A stretch of DNA of 64,000 nt, from contig NZ_RKLP01000013.1 in NCBI RefSeq assembly GCF_004011865.1, forward strand, positions 1-64,000. The letters run 5' to 3'. This document shows, in pieces, positions 42,044-50,752 of the stretch. Numbering within the stretch: position 1 is the stretch's first letter; each line of letters begins with the position of its first letter. A model generated the notes under the pieces. It had not been told where the DNA came from, ran no database searches, and worked only from the letters and a program-made list of their open reading frames with translations. The DNA comes from Prescottella agglutinans. Lineage in GTDB: Bacteria > Actinomycetota > Actinomycetes > Mycobacteriales > Mycobacteriaceae. A program made the position numbers and the translations under genes.

Positions 42044-43783
42044 ATGACTATTCGCGGTTTCTTCGAGCGGCACCGGACTGCGACGGGGGTGATCACCCCC
42101 GCCGCATTGGGTGTGGCACTGCTGGTGGCCCTGACGTGGGCGTTGTGGTCGGCGCCGCCGCGCACCATCGAAACCGAACTGACGGCGTCGACCGCCGACT
42201 GTCACGACATGGTCACCCTCTCGATCGCCGGCCGCGGTGACACCCCGCGCCCGGGCACCACGAAGATGCTCGTCGACGCCAACGGCAGGGAACTGCCCGC
42301 GGCGTCGGCCGACGATTACGTCAGCACGTGGATCGACCAGGCGTCCAGCGCGCCGCTGAAGGCTGTCGCGCCGGGGTCGTATGCCGCGATGTACATCGCC
42401 TACCCGGCGGACATGTCGAGCTACGAGAACTCGGTGAACACCGGGGTGGCGAACGCCGAGTCGGTGATCCGGGCGATCCGCCTGTCGTGCCCGGACACCA
42501 AGTTCGCCATCGTCGGCTACAGCGAGGGCGCCGACGTCGCCCGTCGCGTCGCGATGAACGTCGGCCACCAGGAGGCGGACGCCGACGGCAAGTACGGGCT
42601 CGTGGATCCGGCGAACGTCGTCGGCGTCGTCATCGTTGCCGACGCCGGCCGCGATGCCGGCCAGGGCCCGTTCCCGGGCGCGCAGAACCCGTTCAGCAAC
42701 CCGGACGGATTCGACCTGAAGTACCAGAACGGCAAGAAGCCCGTCCCCGGTCAGGGCGTCACGCCGGACACCGGCGGCTCCGACTTCGGTGCCCTCGCCG
42801 GTCGGGTGGCGTCGTTCTGCTCGGATGGTGACCTCACCTGTGCTGCGCCGCAGAACATCTCGCTGCTGCAGCTGGTGGTCAACGTGGGGCGGCAGCTGAA
42901 CATCGACGCACTCGAGCGCGAGCAGTTGACCCCCGCGACCGGCATGGACGTCGCGACGGTCCTGTCGCGCATCGCGCTCAACGCGTTCGCGGAGATCAAC
43001 TCTCAGCCCGACTGGATGCAGGGCGACCAGACGTTCCTGCAGGTGCTGCTCCAGGTGTCCGATCCGTCGTACCAGGGGCCCAGCACGACCACACCGACCA
43101 CGACACCGACCACGCCGCCGACGACGACCGAGTCGGGTACGACGCCGGGTGAGACGGATTCGATCTCGACCGACAAGATGTCGCCGCTGGCCTACCTGCC
43201 GCAGAAGCTGTTCAAGGAGATCGTCGGCCTCATCGTGACGAACCAGAACACCATCCCGGTGATCATGAGCGATCCGTACCAGCTGACGCTGGCCCGCGAC
43301 GTCGGGCACCACTTCGACTACTGGCGCGATGCCGACCCGGCGAACGGCAAGCCGCTGACGTCCGCCGACTACGCCGCCGCGTGGCTGACACACCTGGCGA
43401 AGCAGGCGCAGGCCGGCCAGCAGGTGAACCCGTCGGCGAAGCTGACCGCCACCGAACTGTCCGCCGCGCTGAGCGAGGTCACCGCGTCCTCGGCCGATCC
43501 GTCGTCCGCGTCGGCCGCACCGTCCGACGGATCGTCGGCGCAGCCCACCGCCGACGCGGCGGCGGGGACGTCCGGGCCCACCGAGACAGTGTCGCCGGCC
43601 CCCGCGCCGCCGACCACGGAACCGGAGGCCGCGACGTCGGAGACCCCCGAGACGACGGATACTCCGGTCGCGCCGCAGACCACGGCGCCCCAGACGGATT
43701 CGACCGTTCCGGCGGCGCGCACGACCACCGCGGCCCCGACGACGACGCCCACCACGACCGTCACCTCGGCACCGAGTCGGTAG
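42044..43783 (+). CDS. cutinase-family secreted serine esterase with Thr/Pro-rich tail
   Basis: 579 residues from the ATG after GGGGAG. An N-terminal hydrophobic segment (GVITPAALGVALLVALTWALW) acts as signal or anchor. The catalytic domain has DCHDMVTLSIAGRGDT at its start, the nucleophile elbow FAIVGYSEGADVA near residue 160, and a C-terminal Asp/His region around DVGHHFDYW. The linker (TTTPTTTPTTPPTTT) and last ~110 residues are Thr/Ser/Pro/Ala-rich, as in cell-wall-spanning proteins. Mycolata cutinase-like proteins hydrolyse lipids or polyesters. Longer than typical cutinases because of the tail. Confidence 0.87.
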   Translation: MTIRGFFERHRTATGVITPAALGVALLVALTWALWSAPPRTIETELTASTADCHDMVTLSIAGRGDTPRPGTTKMLVDANGRELPAASADDYVSTWIDQASSAPLKAVAPGSYAAMYIAYPADMSSYENSVNTGVANAESVIRAIRLSCPDTKFAIVGYSEGADVARRVAMNVGHQEADADGKYGLVDPANVVGVVIVADAGRDAGQGPFPGAQNPFSNPDGFDLKYQNGKKPVPGQGVTPDTGGSDFGALAGRVASFCSDGDLTCAAPQNISLLQLVVNVGRQLNIDALEREQLTPATGMDVATVLSRIALNAFAEINSQPDWMQGDQTFLQVLLQVSDPSYQGPSTTTPTTTPTTPPTTTESGTTPGETDSISTDKMSPLAYLPQKLFKEIVGLIVTNQNTIPVIMSDPYQLTLARDVGHHFDYWRDADPANGKPLTSADYAAAWLTHLAKQAQAGQQVNPSAKLTATELSAALSEVTASSADPSSASAAPSDGSSAQPTADAAAGTSGPTETVSPAPAPPTTEPEAATSETPETTDTPVAPQTTAPQTDSTVPAARTTTAAPTTTPTTTVTSAPSR

Positions 43784-43807
43784 AGCGGTCGATCCGACCG
43801 GAACGCG

Positions 43808-43841
43808 GGCCCCGGCCGCTCACTCCCGAGCGGCCGGGGCC
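43808..43841. terminator. bidirectional terminator hairpin containing a stop codon
   Basis: Perfect 14-bp arms (43808-43821 and 43828-43841) with a 6-base loop between the convergent cutinase and PAS-like genes. The TGA of the minus-strand gene lies inside the stem-loop. Confidence 0.82.
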
Positions 43842-44857
43842 TCCGCGACGGTGACCAACCCGCCGTGGGTGGACTCGTCGAACGCCATGAGCGCCACCGA
43901 CAGGTGCAGCGGCTTCCACTCGCCGTCCAGGCCCCGGAACCGGATGACTCCCTCCACGTTTCGATGCGCGAGGTCCCGCACCATCGCCTTCGCGATCGGC
44001 AGGTCGTCGGGATGCATCGCCGGGTCCGGTTCGCCCACGGCGTCGCCCCACGCGATGCCCGGCATTGGGCGGTCGCGCCACTTGATCAGCGTCAACCGCT
44101 TGAGGTCCACGTACGCGTGGTACTCGCCGGGTGCCAGGACCGCGTCGAGCACCCGGTGCTCGAGAATCACGGGCGGTGGGGCCGAGGGAACGCCGTCGGC
44201 CGGACCGATGTCGTGGGTGATGCCCCGCAGGATGACCTCGCGCCGATCGCTCGCGGGGTCCGGCCTCTCCTCGAGCATCCGGCAGGAGAAGTGCGCCGCC
44301 CGTTCGCTGCCGTCGTCACGCCGCACCTTCCACACCGCTTGATGCTCGGTGCCCGGCTCGGACTGCACGATCTTCGCGAGCGCCTTGCCCTCGTCGTGGT
44401 TCGTGACGAGACGGTTGAACGCTCCCGCCAGTGCGGCCTCGGACCGGCGATCCTCCGGCGCGACGCCGTACAGATCGAACAGGTCCTCGCTGCCGCTCGC
44501 CTTGCCGGCGGTCAGATTGAAGTGCCAGGCACCCGCGGGATCCCGCCCGGGCGGGGTGTCGTCGACGTTCCCCCGCCACAGGTGCACCCCGTGGAGGCGG
44601 GATTCGGAATTGAGCAACGGTTCCACGACGATTCGCTTGCGGCCGTCGTCCGACACCTGGTCGATCCGGCGGTGGTGCGGGTCGGCCATGACACCCAGGA
44701 CCGCGGAACGAACGTCGTCGAGGGATCGGTTGGCCTGGCCTCGACGGACCTTGAAGTGCTGTTCGAGCGGCACGAACGGCTTGGGCGTGGACCCTACGCC
44801 GATCAACGAGGGCTCTCCTCCCCCGAAAGTACTGATCAGCAACCACTCCGTTGCCAT
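43820..44857 (-). CDS. PAS-like sensory/regulatory protein (DUF5593-type)
   Basis: 345 residues. Segments MATEWLLISTFGGGEPSLIGVGSTPKPFVPL and RRIDQVSDDGRKRIVVEPLLNSESRLHGVHLW at the N-terminus, then a PAS-like middle domain (AWHFNLTAGKASGSEDLFDLYGV...WKVRRDDGSERAAHFSCRML...VILRGITHDIG), and a second PAS-like half (YHAYVDLKRLTLIKWRDRPMPGIAWGD...VIRFRGLDGEWKPLHLSVALMAFD). No kinase, GGDEF or HTH domain, so it probably acts as a partner protein. Family name from memory; ligand unknown. Confidence 0.62.
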   Translation of the reverse strand: MATEWLLISTFGGGEPSLIGVGSTPKPFVPLEQHFKVRRGQANRSLDDVRSAVLGVMADPHHRRIDQVSDDGRKRIVVEPLLNSESRLHGVHLWRGNVDDTPPGRDPAGAWHFNLTAGKASGSEDLFDLYGVAPEDRRSEAALAGAFNRLVTNHDEGKALAKIVQSEPGTEHQAVWKVRRDDGSERAAHFSCRMLEERPDPASDRREVILRGITHDIGPADGVPSAPPPVILEHRVLDAVLAPGEYHAYVDLKRLTLIKWRDRPMPGIAWGDAVGEPDPAMHPDDLPIAKAMVRDLAHRNVEGVIRFRGLDGEWKPLHLSVALMAFDESTHGGLVTVAEAPAARE

Positions 44858-44937
44858 GCTTCATCGACCCCCTGTGTCATGCGACGGCCCCACGGACGGG
44901 ACGGCCGTCGACTCCTCCCCGGAAAGGACCCCGCAGG

Positions 44938-45756
44938 CTAGCCTGCGCGCCGCTTCACCGCCGGCAGCAACCACTGGTACGCCGGGCCGAGTACCCGGGT
45001 GACCGCGTCCACGACGCGGGCGTCCGGCCCGACGAGCACCCGTGCCCGCCCGCGTTCGACGCCGCGCAGGATCACCCGGGCGGCCTCGGCGGGATCGGTG
45101 CGGGCGATCCGGCGGTCGAACGAGTCGACCACCTCGCCGAGGTCGACGCCCGGTGCGGCGGTGGCGGTGCGCGCGATGGACGTTCGGACCCCACCCGGAA
45201 AGACGCAGGTCACCTTGACGGGGTGCCCGGCGCTGTCCATCTCCTGACGCAGTGCCTCGGTGAAACCGCGAACCGCGAACTTGGCTGCGTTGTAGGCCGA
45301 GTACCCGGGCGCGGCCATCAGCCCGAAGGCGGACGACAGGTTCACGACGTGCCCCCGATCCGACCGCAGGATGTGCGGCAGGAACGCCGTGGTCCCGTGT
45401 ACGACGCCCCAGAAGTCGACGTCCATGACCCGTTGGACGTCGCCGTACTCCGACGCCAGAACCTCACCGGTGTAGAGGATTCCGGCATTGTTGATCACCG
45501 CGTCGACGCGGCCGAACCGTTCGGCGGTTTCGGCCGCGAAGGCGGTCACCGCTTCGCGGTCCGTCACGTCGACGACCGTCGCCGACACCCGGGCCCCGGT
45601 CTCTGTGCAGCGTTCCGCGGTTTCCGTGAGGGGCCCTTCGACGTTGCCGGACAGGGCCAGGACGGCGCCCGACTGTGCCAGCTGGATCGCCAACTCGCGG
45701 CCGATGCCGGTGCCCGCGCCGGTGATGGCCACGACACGACGATCGAAGTACCCCAA
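44938..45756 (-). CDS. SDR family oxidoreductase
   Basis: 272 residues starting at a TTG (reads LGYFDRRVVAITGAG) with AAGGGGAG just upstream; the frame before it is non-coding. TGAGTGIG cofactor motif (about 12-19), NNAG near 90, catalytic Ser in NLSSAFG and YSAYNAAK with Tyr/Lys near 158-162, and CVFPGGVRT. The NLSSAFGLMAAPGYSAYNAAKFAVRGF block is typical of the SDR group found in mycolata lipid metabolism. Substrate unknown. Monocistronic. Confidence 0.9.
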   Translation of the reverse strand: MGYFDRRVVAITGAGTGIGRELAIQLAQSGAVLALSGNVEGPLTETAERCTETGARVSATVVDVTDREAVTAFAAETAERFGRVDAVINNAGILYTGEVLASEYGDVQRVMDVDFWGVVHGTTAFLPHILRSDRGHVVNLSSAFGLMAAPGYSAYNAAKFAVRGFTEALRQEMDSAGHPVKVTCVFPGGVRTSIARTATAAPGVDLGEVVDSFDRRIARTDPAEAARVILRGVERGRARVLVGPDARVVDAVTRVLGPAYQWLLPAVKRRAG

Positions 45757-46166
45757 CGAACTCCCCTTCGTCCCACTCCAGTGCTCCACTGTGACTACCA
45801 GATGCGGACGTGAACTGCACGTCGCGGGGATGCGATCGCGATGACGGGGAACACCTTTCACGAAGGCGGTGACCACCGGGCGGGCCGTCCGCGTCGGGGT
45901 TTCGGACGGATCGCCCGGTGGCCGTACGGCTCGACGTGCGCGGGAACCCGCGTCGTGGGCCGAGCCGAGTCGAGGGGCGGCGTCACCGGTCGCGATGGGA
46001 TGCGTGTTCGGAGGAACGCCGAATCGACAAGTCGTGGAACAGCGCTACAAGCAGACCCGACGTCGACAAGGCTGCAGGAGACCCCGAGGGGCGCGCGTGT
46101 GCACTGTAGGCCATCGAGAGTGGCCCCGGCAACAACCGCGGCGTGTCGGAAGCGGGAGTCGGAGGC

Positions 46167-46207
46167 CCGGACGGTGGCGTCGGAAGGGGTCCGGCGCCAC
46201 CGTCCGG
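46167..46207. repeat. 13-bp perfect inverted repeat
   Basis: Arms 46167-46179 (CCGGACGGTGGCG) and 46195-46207 around 15 bases. A very stable hairpin about 155 bases downstream of the ATPase stop on the minus strand; a second terminator or part of a non-coding RNA. Confidence 0.55.
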
Positions 46208-46315
46208 CCGCGGCCCGCCAGGTCGGGGGTCCGGGGGGCCGCGGTTACCGGCCGGATGGACCGGCCAGCAATCCGAACGCTAGTTGGGTTCCCCGCGGGG
46301 GTGTAGGGGGATTTG

Positions 46316-46333
46316 CCCCGTCCCGGGACGGGG
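46316..46333 (-). terminator. palindromic hairpin after the P1B-5 ATPase
   Basis: CCCCGTCCCGGGACGGGG, an 18-bp perfect palindrome 29 bases after the ATPase stop; folds as a 7-bp stem with a CCGG tetraloop. Confidence 0.55.
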
Positions 46334-46361
46334 GTCGCCGTGGTGCTTCCCCCTCGACGCG

Positions 46362-48710
46362 TCACGCGTTCGGGGCGGCGTCCGACTCCGGCGCGAGGGT
46401 GAAGTAGTTCTCCTCCTCCTGCACGAAGTGCAGACGCAGCAGGGCGTGCAGCCCGTACAGGCACGCGAGCAGGTCGTCGACCTGGTCGGCGGCGATCCCG
46501 CCGGCCTCGTCGGCCCGGGCGAGGTGGGTGCGCAGCCGTCGGGCCAGCCGGTCGATCTCGGCGTGCATGCGGCTCATCGTCGCGGTGGCCTCGACGTTGC
46601 CCAACGGCGTCGCCAGCGCCGGGTACAGCTCGCGGTCCTCGGCCTCCTCGTGCGGCAGCAGGGTGTCGAAGAGGAACGCGTCGACCCGTCGCAGCGCGTC
46701 GTGTGCCCCGGGCAGGTCGCCGGTCGCGAGGAGGTCCGCGGTGTCCCGCAGGATCGACAGCTGGTCGCGCAGTTCGTCGTGCTCGGCGGAGAAACGGTGC
46801 AGCATCGCCTCCGTGTCCTCCGGCAGCGGGATCTCCTCGGCGCGGTCGCCGCGGAGCGCGCGCAGGGCGTTGAGGATCACCGCGACGTCGATGCCTTCCT
46901 GCAGCAGGGCGCCGGCCGCCGGCGGCAGCAGCCCGAACGCGGCGAAACCCATGGCCACCAAGGACAACCCCATTCCGACGGTCGCGCTCTGAACGGCTAT
47001 CCGTCGGGAGCGTCGCGCGATCGCCATGGCGTCGGCGAGGTGGTCGAGGCGGTCGGTGGTGAGGACGACGTCCGCGGCCTCCGATGTGGCCGTCGACCCG
47101 CGGGCGCCCATGGCGACGCCGACGGTCGCGGCCGCCAGCGCCGGTGCGTCGTTGACACCGTCACCGACCATCACGGTGACCGCCCGGTCGCGTTCGGCGC
47201 GGACGCCCGCGACCTTGTCGGCCGGGGTCTGCTCGGCGCGGACGTCGTCGAGTCCGAGGACGGACCCGATCTCCTCGGCGGGTTCGCGCCGGTCCCCGGT
47301 GAGCATGACCAGTCGGTTCAGGCCGGCCGCGCGCAGGCGCCGGAGTGTGCGGGACGCGTCGCGACGCACCGGGTCGACCAGCAGGATCGCGCCGGCGAGG
47401 GCGCCGTCGACGGTCACCCACGCGATCGCGGCGCCGTCGAGCGCGGCCCGACCGTGCGCGGACCGTGCCCAGCCGGGAGCGTCGTCGCGCAGGCTCAGGG
47501 TGCCGACGGTGACGCGGTGGCCGTCGACGGTGGCGGTGACGCCGGTTCCGGCTTCCTCGTCCACGTCGGTCGGCAGGGCCAGGGCGAGGCCCCGCATCCT
47601 GGCCTCCTGCACGATCGCGTCGGCGAGCACGTGCGGGGACAGTTGATCGGCCGACGCGGCCAGGCGTAGCACCTCGGTGGCGTCGCCGTCCGGTGCGGTG
47701 AGCACGTCGGTTCCGGTGGGGCGGCCGGTGGTGAGGGTTCCGGTCTTGTCCATCACCAACGTGGTTGCGTGACCGAGGTTCTCGAGCGCACCGCCGCTGC
47801 GGATGACGACGCCGAGACGCGATGCACGCGAGAGCCCGGACACGATGGCAACCGGTGCGGCCAGCAGCAGCGGGCACGGCGTCGCGACGACGAGTACCGC
47901 CACGGCGCGGGTCGCCGAACCGCTGAAAAGCCAAGCGGCGCCGGCCACGGCGAGCGCGAGTGGCAGGAACCAGGCCGCGATGCGGTCCGCGATCCGCACC
48001 ACGGGCGCGCTCTCGGCGGCGGCGTCGCGGGCCAGTCGCACGATGCCCGCGTACGTGCTGTCCTCGGCGGTGGCGCGCGCCTGCATCTCGAAGGCCGTTC
48101 CGGCGTTGACGATTCCGCTGCGAACGGCCTCGCCGCGGCGTCGCTGGACGGCCAACGGCTCGCCGGTGAGGACGGATTCGTCCAGCACGGCCGAATCGGA
48201 CGTGACCCAACCGTCGACCGGGACCACCTCGCCCGGGCCGACCACGAGGGCGTCGCCGGCCGCGACGTCGTCGAGCGGAACGGTTTCCACGTCGTCGCCG
48301 GTCCGGAGCCGCGCGGTGCGCGGGGCGTGGTCGAGCAGCGACCGCAGGTCCTTCGTCGCGCGCCGCTCCGCCGCGGCGTCCAGGGCCTGCCCGGTGGCCA
48401 GCATGACGCCGATGAGCGCCCCGGCGAGGTACTCCCTCACCAGCAGCGTGCCGACCAGGGACAGGACGGCGATGAGGTCCACGCCGACGCGATGGCGGCG
48501 GAGAGCGTCGATCACCCACCAGGTTGCGGGCACGATCGCGACGACCGTTCCGGCGATCCAGCACGCGTCGGCGACGTCGTCGGCGTCGGCGAGCCACGCG
48601 ATCGCGCCCGCGACGAGCGCCGTGAGCGTGACCACCAACAGGGCGGGTTCCTTCAGGCGGCGCAGGCGATCACGTCGCCGGGACCGTGCATCGGACACTG
48701 CATCGACCAT
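46362..48710 (-). CDS. P1B-5-type metal-transporting ATPase with C-terminal hemerythrin domain
   Basis: 782 residues from the ATG after GGGGAG. Actuator TGEP, membrane motif TPCP (in VVATPCPLLLAAP) instead of CPC, phosphorylation site DKTGTLTTG and hinge GDGVNDAPAL are all present. No N-terminal metal-binding domain. The last ~180 residues are a hemerythrin-like domain (HRFSAEHDELRDQ, FLFDTLLPHEEAEDRELYPAL, MHAEIDRL, LRLHFVQEEENYF), giving His/Glu ligands for a di-iron site. TPC plus hemerythrin defines subgroup P1B-5, whose characterised member Nia of Sinorhizobium meliloti handles Ni2+ and Fe2+. Predicted metal exporter of the plasma membrane. Confidence 0.9.
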   Translation of the reverse strand: MVDAVSDARSRRRDRLRRLKEPALLVVTLTALVAGAIAWLADADDVADACWIAGTVVAIVPATWWVIDALRRHRVGVDLIAVLSLVGTLLVREYLAGALIGVMLATGQALDAAAERRATKDLRSLLDHAPRTARLRTGDDVETVPLDDVAAGDALVVGPGEVVPVDGWVTSDSAVLDESVLTGEPLAVQRRRGEAVRSGIVNAGTAFEMQARATAEDSTYAGIVRLARDAAAESAPVVRIADRIAAWFLPLALAVAGAAWLFSGSATRAVAVLVVATPCPLLLAAPVAIVSGLSRASRLGVVIRSGGALENLGHATTLVMDKTGTLTTGRPTGTDVLTAPDGDATEVLRLAASADQLSPHVLADAIVQEARMRGLALALPTDVDEEAGTGVTATVDGHRVTVGTLSLRDDAPGWARSAHGRAALDGAAIAWVTVDGALAGAILLVDPVRRDASRTLRRLRAAGLNRLVMLTGDRREPAEEIGSVLGLDDVRAEQTPADKVAGVRAERDRAVTVMVGDGVNDAPALAAATVGVAMGARGSTATSEAADVVLTTDRLDHLADAMAIARRSRRIAVQSATVGMGLSLVAMGFAAFGLLPPAAGALLQEGIDVAVILNALRALRGDRAEEIPLPEDTEAMLHRFSAEHDELRDQLSILRDTADLLATGDLPGAHDALRRVDAFLFDTLLPHEEAEDRELYPALATPLGNVEATATMSRMHAEIDRLARRLRTHLARADEAGGIAADQVDDLLACLYGLHALLRLHFVQEEENYFTLAPESDAAPNA

Positions 48711-48858
48711 GGCGCTCCCCGGTTCGTGGGTGTCACCTCGACGGTACCGCGCCCGCGGGTCACGACTCGGCACGTTCTGTTGCGTTCGGCGCGCGGGAAC
48801 GTGAATGCGGCGCTACTTTCTGAATGTCCGATTCGATCCGGCGTTCGGGGTATGCACC

Positions 48859-49530
48859 ATGACGGAGATGGAGATGCGGCCGGCACGGTCTGCCGTGCAA
48901 GAACCATTCGATCCCGGCGACAGATGGGTGCCGGTCGACCGGCGGTGGCTGGGCCTCGACCGCCGGACGATTCTCCCGGCGCTCGTGGTGCTCGCTCTGG
49001 CCCTCCTGATGGGCAGCGTGCTCCCCGCGATCAACCAATCGGTGGCCTACGACGACAAGGTCGCCGCCGGCGACGTCATCGAGGTCGACGGCGGCGTCAC
49101 GTTCGTGCCCCCGGTGGGGTGGGGCATCACCGACGGCGTGCGGTCCGGGCAGCGTCCGGTGAGCGGGTCGTATCCCGACACCGCGACGGTCGTGGACGGC
49201 GACGTCTCGTTCTCGATCAAGACGGCACCGTTCCAGGGGGACGCGAACGCCCTGCTCGAGCAGATCCGGACCACGACCACCGCATTGGACGGGAGCCAGG
49301 GCTTCCACTTCACCAGCGAGCCCACCGATATCGTCACGGCGAGCGGAGACCGCGGCGTCGCCGCACGGTTCCAGGGCGCCCGCTCGGACGGCTTGATCGC
49401 GGCCTTCGTCTTCGGTGACCGCGGCGTGCAGGTGACCGCGTACGGGTCCCCGGACGCCATCGACAACCCCACCGCGGAGATCGCGGCGATGATCGCCGGC
49501 ATCGAGTATGCGAACGAGGGGAAGCGATGA
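48859..49530 (+). CDS. single-pass membrane protein of the prsW operon
   Basis: 223 residues from the ATG giving MTEMEMRPARS (ATGs follow 9 and 15 bases later). A cytoplasmic Arg-rich segment, one membrane helix (ILPALVVLALALLMGSVLPAI, about 39-59) and a ~160-residue extracytoplasmic beta-rich domain (VTFVPPVGWGIT, SFSIKTAPFQGDANALLEQIRTTT, FHFTSEPTDIVTASGDRGVAARFQG). It resembles small mycobacterial exported proteins of unknown role. The stop overlaps the prsW start (ATGA), so translation is coupled; it may be a substrate or partner of the protease. Confidence 0.72.
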   Translation: MTEMEMRPARSAVQEPFDPGDRWVPVDRRWLGLDRRTILPALVVLALALLMGSVLPAINQSVAYDDKVAAGDVIEVDGGVTFVPPVGWGITDGVRSGQRPVSGSYPDTATVVDGDVSFSIKTAPFQGDANALLEQIRTTTTALDGSQGFHFTSEPTDIVTASGDRGVAARFQGARSDGLIAAFVFGDRGVQVTAYGSPDAIDNPTAEIAAMIAGIEYANEGKR

Positions 49531-50714
49531 TGTCCAGTACCGCAACCGATCTCGAGATCCAGCGCGCGACCGCGATCCACGATTCCGGCTGGAGTCGGTC
49601 GTTCACGTTCTACCAACCGCGCAATCTGGCCTTCTGGGCCTACCTGCTGCTGGTGGTGACCGGGACGGTCACGTTCGTCTCGGCACTGATCAGCTCGTAC
49701 GACGCCTACCCCCAGGCGATCACTCTGGCGGTGGTCGTCTTCGCCCTCTACGGCGCCGTGTTCGGTTGGTTCACCCAACACATCGACCGTTATGCGCGCC
49801 AGCCCGTGAAGCTCATGGTGGTGGCGTTCGTGTGGGGCGGCTTCGCTGCGACCTGGGCGATGGCGGCACACGCCAACGACGCGATCCGTGCGCTGTACGC
49901 CAAGGCGCTCGGTCAGGCATGGTCGTTCGACTGGGGCGCCGGCCTCGCGGCACCGTTCACCGAGGAGATCGCGAAGGGCGCCGGCCTGGTGCTGTTGATC
50001 GCGATGGCGCCCAGGCTGGTTCGGACCGCTTTCGACGGCTTCATCCTGGGTGCCTTCATCGGCCTGGGCTTCCAGATCGTCGAGGACATCGCGTACGCGA
50101 TGACGTCGGCCGGTTCGCAGTTCGGCGCGAATCAGGTGGACGCCGCCATGGGCACGATCGTCATGCGGATGGCGTTCGGGGTGACGGCCCACATTCTCTA
50201 CAGTGCGGTGTTCTGCGCCGGACTCGTGTATCTGCTGGGCCGTCCCGCCGAGCCGCGGCGAGTGGGTCGTGGGCTCGCGTTGATGGCGAGTGCGATGGTC
50301 CTGCACGGGCTCTGGGACTCGGTGGGGGCGATCTCCGGCGGGAATCTCGTGCTGACCTATCTCCTGTTGGCGGGCATCGTGATCGTTGCGCTGGTCGTGG
50401 TGGTGCGGGTCTTCAAGATGACCGTGGCCCGTGAGCGTGATTTCCTGCGCGATATCGTCGCCCCCGAAGTGGCCGGCGGCGTTCTCACTGCGGAGGAGTT
50501 CGAGGCGATGTGCGGTGATCGCAAGACGCGCAAAGCCTTCCGTAAGGGTGCCGCTGATCACCGTGGCCGCGCGCGACGGGCTCACGTGCTCGAGGCCGCG
50601 TTCGACCTCGCCGACGAACTGGCGTCCGCGCACGGTGCGGACACCGATCGGGTGCAATTCGCGCGAAACGAGGTGGCCCGGATCCGGGCCGGGGAGCCGT
50701 CACCCGCTCTGTGA
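49527..50714 (+). CDS. prsW: PrsW-family intramembrane metalloprotease
   Basis: 395 residues with about eight membrane helices. Family motifs in order: FTEEIAKG (glutamate pair, about 149-156), FDGFILGAFIGLGFQIVED, AHILYSAVFCAGLVYL, and LHGLWD near 255. These Glu/His residues are the expected zinc ligands and catalytic site. PrsW proteins cut within or near membrane segments; in Bacillus, PrsW degrades an anti-sigma factor. The C-terminal ~80 residues are cytoplasmic and helical. Coupled at both ends: ATGA with the upstream gene and close to the AIM24-like gene. Confidence 0.85.
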   Translation: MMSSTATDLEIQRATAIHDSGWSRSFTFYQPRNLAFWAYLLLVVTGTVTFVSALISSYDAYPQAITLAVVVFALYGAVFGWFTQHIDRYARQPVKLMVVAFVWGGFAATWAMAAHANDAIRALYAKALGQAWSFDWGAGLAAPFTEEIAKGAGLVLLIAMAPRLVRTAFDGFILGAFIGLGFQIVEDIAYAMTSAGSQFGANQVDAAMGTIVMRMAFGVTAHILYSAVFCAGLVYLLGRPAEPRRVGRGLALMASAMVLHGLWDSVGAISGGNLVLTYLLLAGIVIVALVVVVRVFKMTVARERDFLRDIVAPEVAGGVLTAEEFEAMCGDRKTRKAFRKGAADHRGRARRAHVLEAAFDLADELASAHGADTDRVQFARNEVARIRAGEPSPAL

Positions 50715-50752
50715 CCTTCGCAGACGAGATTGCCTGTCATCGAGAGGAAATC

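Larger units (their letters stand above)
45757..46361. other. 605-bp non-coding interval with strong dyads
   Basis: Between the SDR start and the ATPase stop, both minus-strand. Frames present lack codon bias, with stops interspersed on the plausible strand. Two perfect inverted repeats lie near the ATPase end (46167-46207 and 46316-46333). The rest, 45790-46160, shows nothing I can name; a structured RNA is possible. Confidence 0.5.
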
